Made by a program: the position numbers and the translations under genes | Assembly (NCBI GenBank): GCA_050049805.1 | Contig: JASFVN010000230.1 | Location: 1-7,351 of the forward strand | Direction: 5' to 3' | Source: JABDNZ01 sp050049805 | GTDB taxonomy: Bacteria; Gemmatimonadota; Gemmatimonadetes; Longimicrobiales; Gaopeijiaceae | Length of the DNA: 7,351 nt | Shown here: positions 6,354 through 7,351 of the stretch, in pieces | Layout of the letters: the number at the start of each line of letters is the position of its first letter | How positions within the stretch are numbered: position 1 is the first letter of the stretch | The notes under the pieces: model-generated | What the model saw: only the letters and a program-made list of their open reading frames with translations | Told to the model about the DNA's origin: nothing | Database searches by the model: none

Positions 6354-6379
6354 TTCACGATGGATGCTCGAGTCGTGAA
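6354..6379. promoter_or_regulatory. Inverted repeat upstream of the nitrilase, possible operator
   Basis: TTCACGA at 6354-6360 and TCGTGAA at 6373-6379 are perfect seven-base inverted repeats with a 12-base spacer. They sit directly upstream of the nitrilase ribosome binding site. The size and symmetry fit a dimeric repressor or activator. The distal arm overlaps the T-tract of the terminator at 6378-6399. The octamer GTTCACGA recurs at 6481-6488 just past the nrdJ stop. Confidence 0.45.
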
Positions 6380-6399
6380 AAAACCCCTGCGCGGTGGGG
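6378..6399 (-). terminator. Second weak intrinsic terminator after nrdJ
   Basis: On the minus strand CCCC, an eight-base loop, and GGGG are followed directly by six Ts. The stem is only four base pairs, so alone it would be weak, but it lies downstream of the strong hairpin at 6411-6441 and may act as a backup. Confidence 0.45.
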
Positions 6400-6410
6400 A
6401 ACCTACCAGG

Positions 6411-6441
6411 GCAAAAGCCCCGCTGGCCAGGCCAGCGGGGC
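6411..6441 (-). terminator. Intrinsic terminator of nrdJ
   Basis: On the minus strand, positions 6441-6417 form a stem of at least ten base pairs, GCCCCGCTGG with CCAGCGGGGC, around a short loop. TTTT (6416-6413) follows. It lies 55 bases beyond the nrdJ stop and before the nitrilase. Confidence 0.78.
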
Positions 6442-6496
6442 CGAGGCCCCCCGGGCGGTGGGCACATCCCGGGAGGGCCGGTTCACGAACGGACGG

Positions 6497-7351
6497 TTAT
6501 CCGCACTCGCTGTACCCGCACACATGGCACTTCACACAACCCTCTTCGAAGGCCAACTGCCCCGAGCCGCACTCCGGGCAGCTTCCCATGAAATGGTCAT
6601 GGAGTCCGTGGTAGCTGGGGGAAGGAGCCGCGGCTTCGCCAGTCCCCTTGGTTACCGGGGCCACCACACCCATGGGAAGCTCTTCCTGAATCCCGGCCTG
6701 TTCCTCCAGATAGCGCTCGATGGCCTGGCCGATGGCATCGGGAGCCGATAAGACCTTGTTCGGCCCGACTCCCACCGCACGGTCGGAGGAGATCCCGCGG
6801 AGTTGGTCTCTCAGGGCAGTTATGGGTACTCCCGAGCGCAGTGCTACCGACATCAGGCGACCCATGGCCTCGGCGTGGGCAAAGGCCGAGCCGCCTGCCT
6901 TGCCCAGGGTACAGAAGACTTCGAAAGGCCGACCCGCGTCGTCCTCGTTGATGGTGACGTACATGTCCCCCAGAGGCGAGTTCATCTTCAGGGTGCGCCC
7001 CTTGAGGACCGGCGGACGTTGCCGCTTCTTCCGGGCCGAGGCCGCCGTAAGGTCCCGCTCCTCCAGCTCGGCCTTCACCGACTCCAGCTCGCCGTGGAGC
7101 TGGTGCAGCTCCTCCCGGGCGTCTGCCAGCTCCTGCTCCAGCTCCGCTCTACGGGCTTTGGCCTCTGCGTCTTCGCCGGCTTGGGCCGTCTTCCCCGTGG
7201 AGAGGACCTGCTCCGGCCTGGATCCATCCCTGTAGACCGTCACGCCCTTGCAATCCAGGGAAAAGGCCAGCTCATAGATGGCCCTGACGTCGTCTTCCGT
7301 GGCGTCGTTGGCGAAGTTGGTGGTTTTGGAGATGGCCGAATCGGTGTGCTC
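6497..7351 (-). CDS. nrdJ: B12-dependent (class II) ribonucleotide reductase, C-terminal 284 residues
   Basis: This enzyme makes deoxyribonucleotides using adenosylcobalamin, with or without oxygen. The visible part begins inside the catalytic barrel: SAISKTTNFANDAT, then the AYELA-like helix and CKGVTVYRDGSR, both characteristic of the family. The frame is open to the right edge, so the start is outside. A linker of about residues 60-105 holds a predicted coiled coil with regular heptads of L, E, A and R. Next comes a TSCPD-type domain (about 117-190) beginning LKGRTLKMNSPLGDMYVTIN. The end is a cysteine-rich tail, C258-PE-C261, then C272-VK-C275-HV-C278 and C283, the zinc ribbon and redox cysteines that recharge the active site. 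Two terminators follow. The coiled coil is unusual for this linker as far as I recall; I cannot compare it to a family alignment here. Confidence 0.95.
   Translation of the reverse strand, partial: EHTDSAISKTTNFANDATEDDVRAIYELAFSLDCKGVTVYRDGSRPEQVLSTGKTAQAGEDAEAKARRAELEQELADAREELHQLHGELESVKAELEERDLTAASARKKRQRPPVLKGRTLKMNSPLGDMYVTINEDDAGRPFEVFCTLGKAGGSAFAHAEAMGRLMSVALRSGVPITALRDQLRGISSDRAVGVGPNKVLSAPDAIGQAIERYLEEQAGIQEELPMGVVAPVTKGTGEAAAPSPSYHGLHDHFMGSCPECGSGQLAFEEGCVKCHVCGYSECG

Noticed and set aside
6720..7235. Serine- and arginine-rich 171-codon plus-strand frame opposite nrdJ
   Set aside because: Its low-complexity composition is the mirror of the coiled-coil codons in nrdJ.

Overview
The window looks like ordinary chromosomal DNA from a GC-rich free-living bacterium. 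It has tightly packed housekeeping genes on both strands, short gaps, and clear Shine-Dalgarno sites upstream of most starts. Several proteins resemble forms I associate with Gemmatimonadota: a four-cysteine version of the small Fe(2+)-trafficking (YggX) protein, a TraR/DksA-type zinc-finger protein with an ADQGTE core, and a B12-dependent ribonucleotide reductase. This taxonomic guess is an inference from family resemblance and is only moderately secure. No phage, insertion sequence, CRISPR array, tRNA or rRNA is visible.

Layout from left to right. At 1-1243 on the minus strand, a PhnP-like metallo-beta-lactamase-fold hydrolase is followed after 25 bases by the 5' part of glucose-6-phosphate isomerase, which runs off the left edge. 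Divergent from it, at 1467-2603 on the plus strand, is ribonuclease D. It converges on a TraR/DksA-family zinc-finger protein (2690-3070, minus). A 233-base divergent spacer holds a 26-base near-palindrome and a good extended -10 promoter. It leads to the small Fe(2+)-trafficking-like protein (3304-3582, plus), whose stop codon lies in the first of three CAGTACTGA repeats. Converging on that gene is a multi-pass membrane protein resembling GT-C glycosyltransferases (3675-5315, minus). Upstream of it on the same strand is a nitrilase with an intact Glu-Lys-Cys catalytic set (5374-6339). The right edge holds the C-terminal 284 residues of the class II ribonucleotide reductase NrdJ (6497-7351, minus). 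Two hairpins with T-tracts, reading in its direction, follow it.

Most of these genes do not form one pathway. Possible co-transcribed pairs are the PhnP-like hydrolase with pgi, and the nitrilase with the membrane protein. The nitrilase appears insulated from nrdJ by the terminators and has an inverted repeat just upstream of its ribosome binding site that could be an operator. I find no convincing new multi-gene system. The points most worth a second look are the four-cysteine iron-trafficking variant and its promoter, the triple palindromic repeat at its stop codon, the two palindromes at likely control regions, and the coiled-coil linker in NrdJ.
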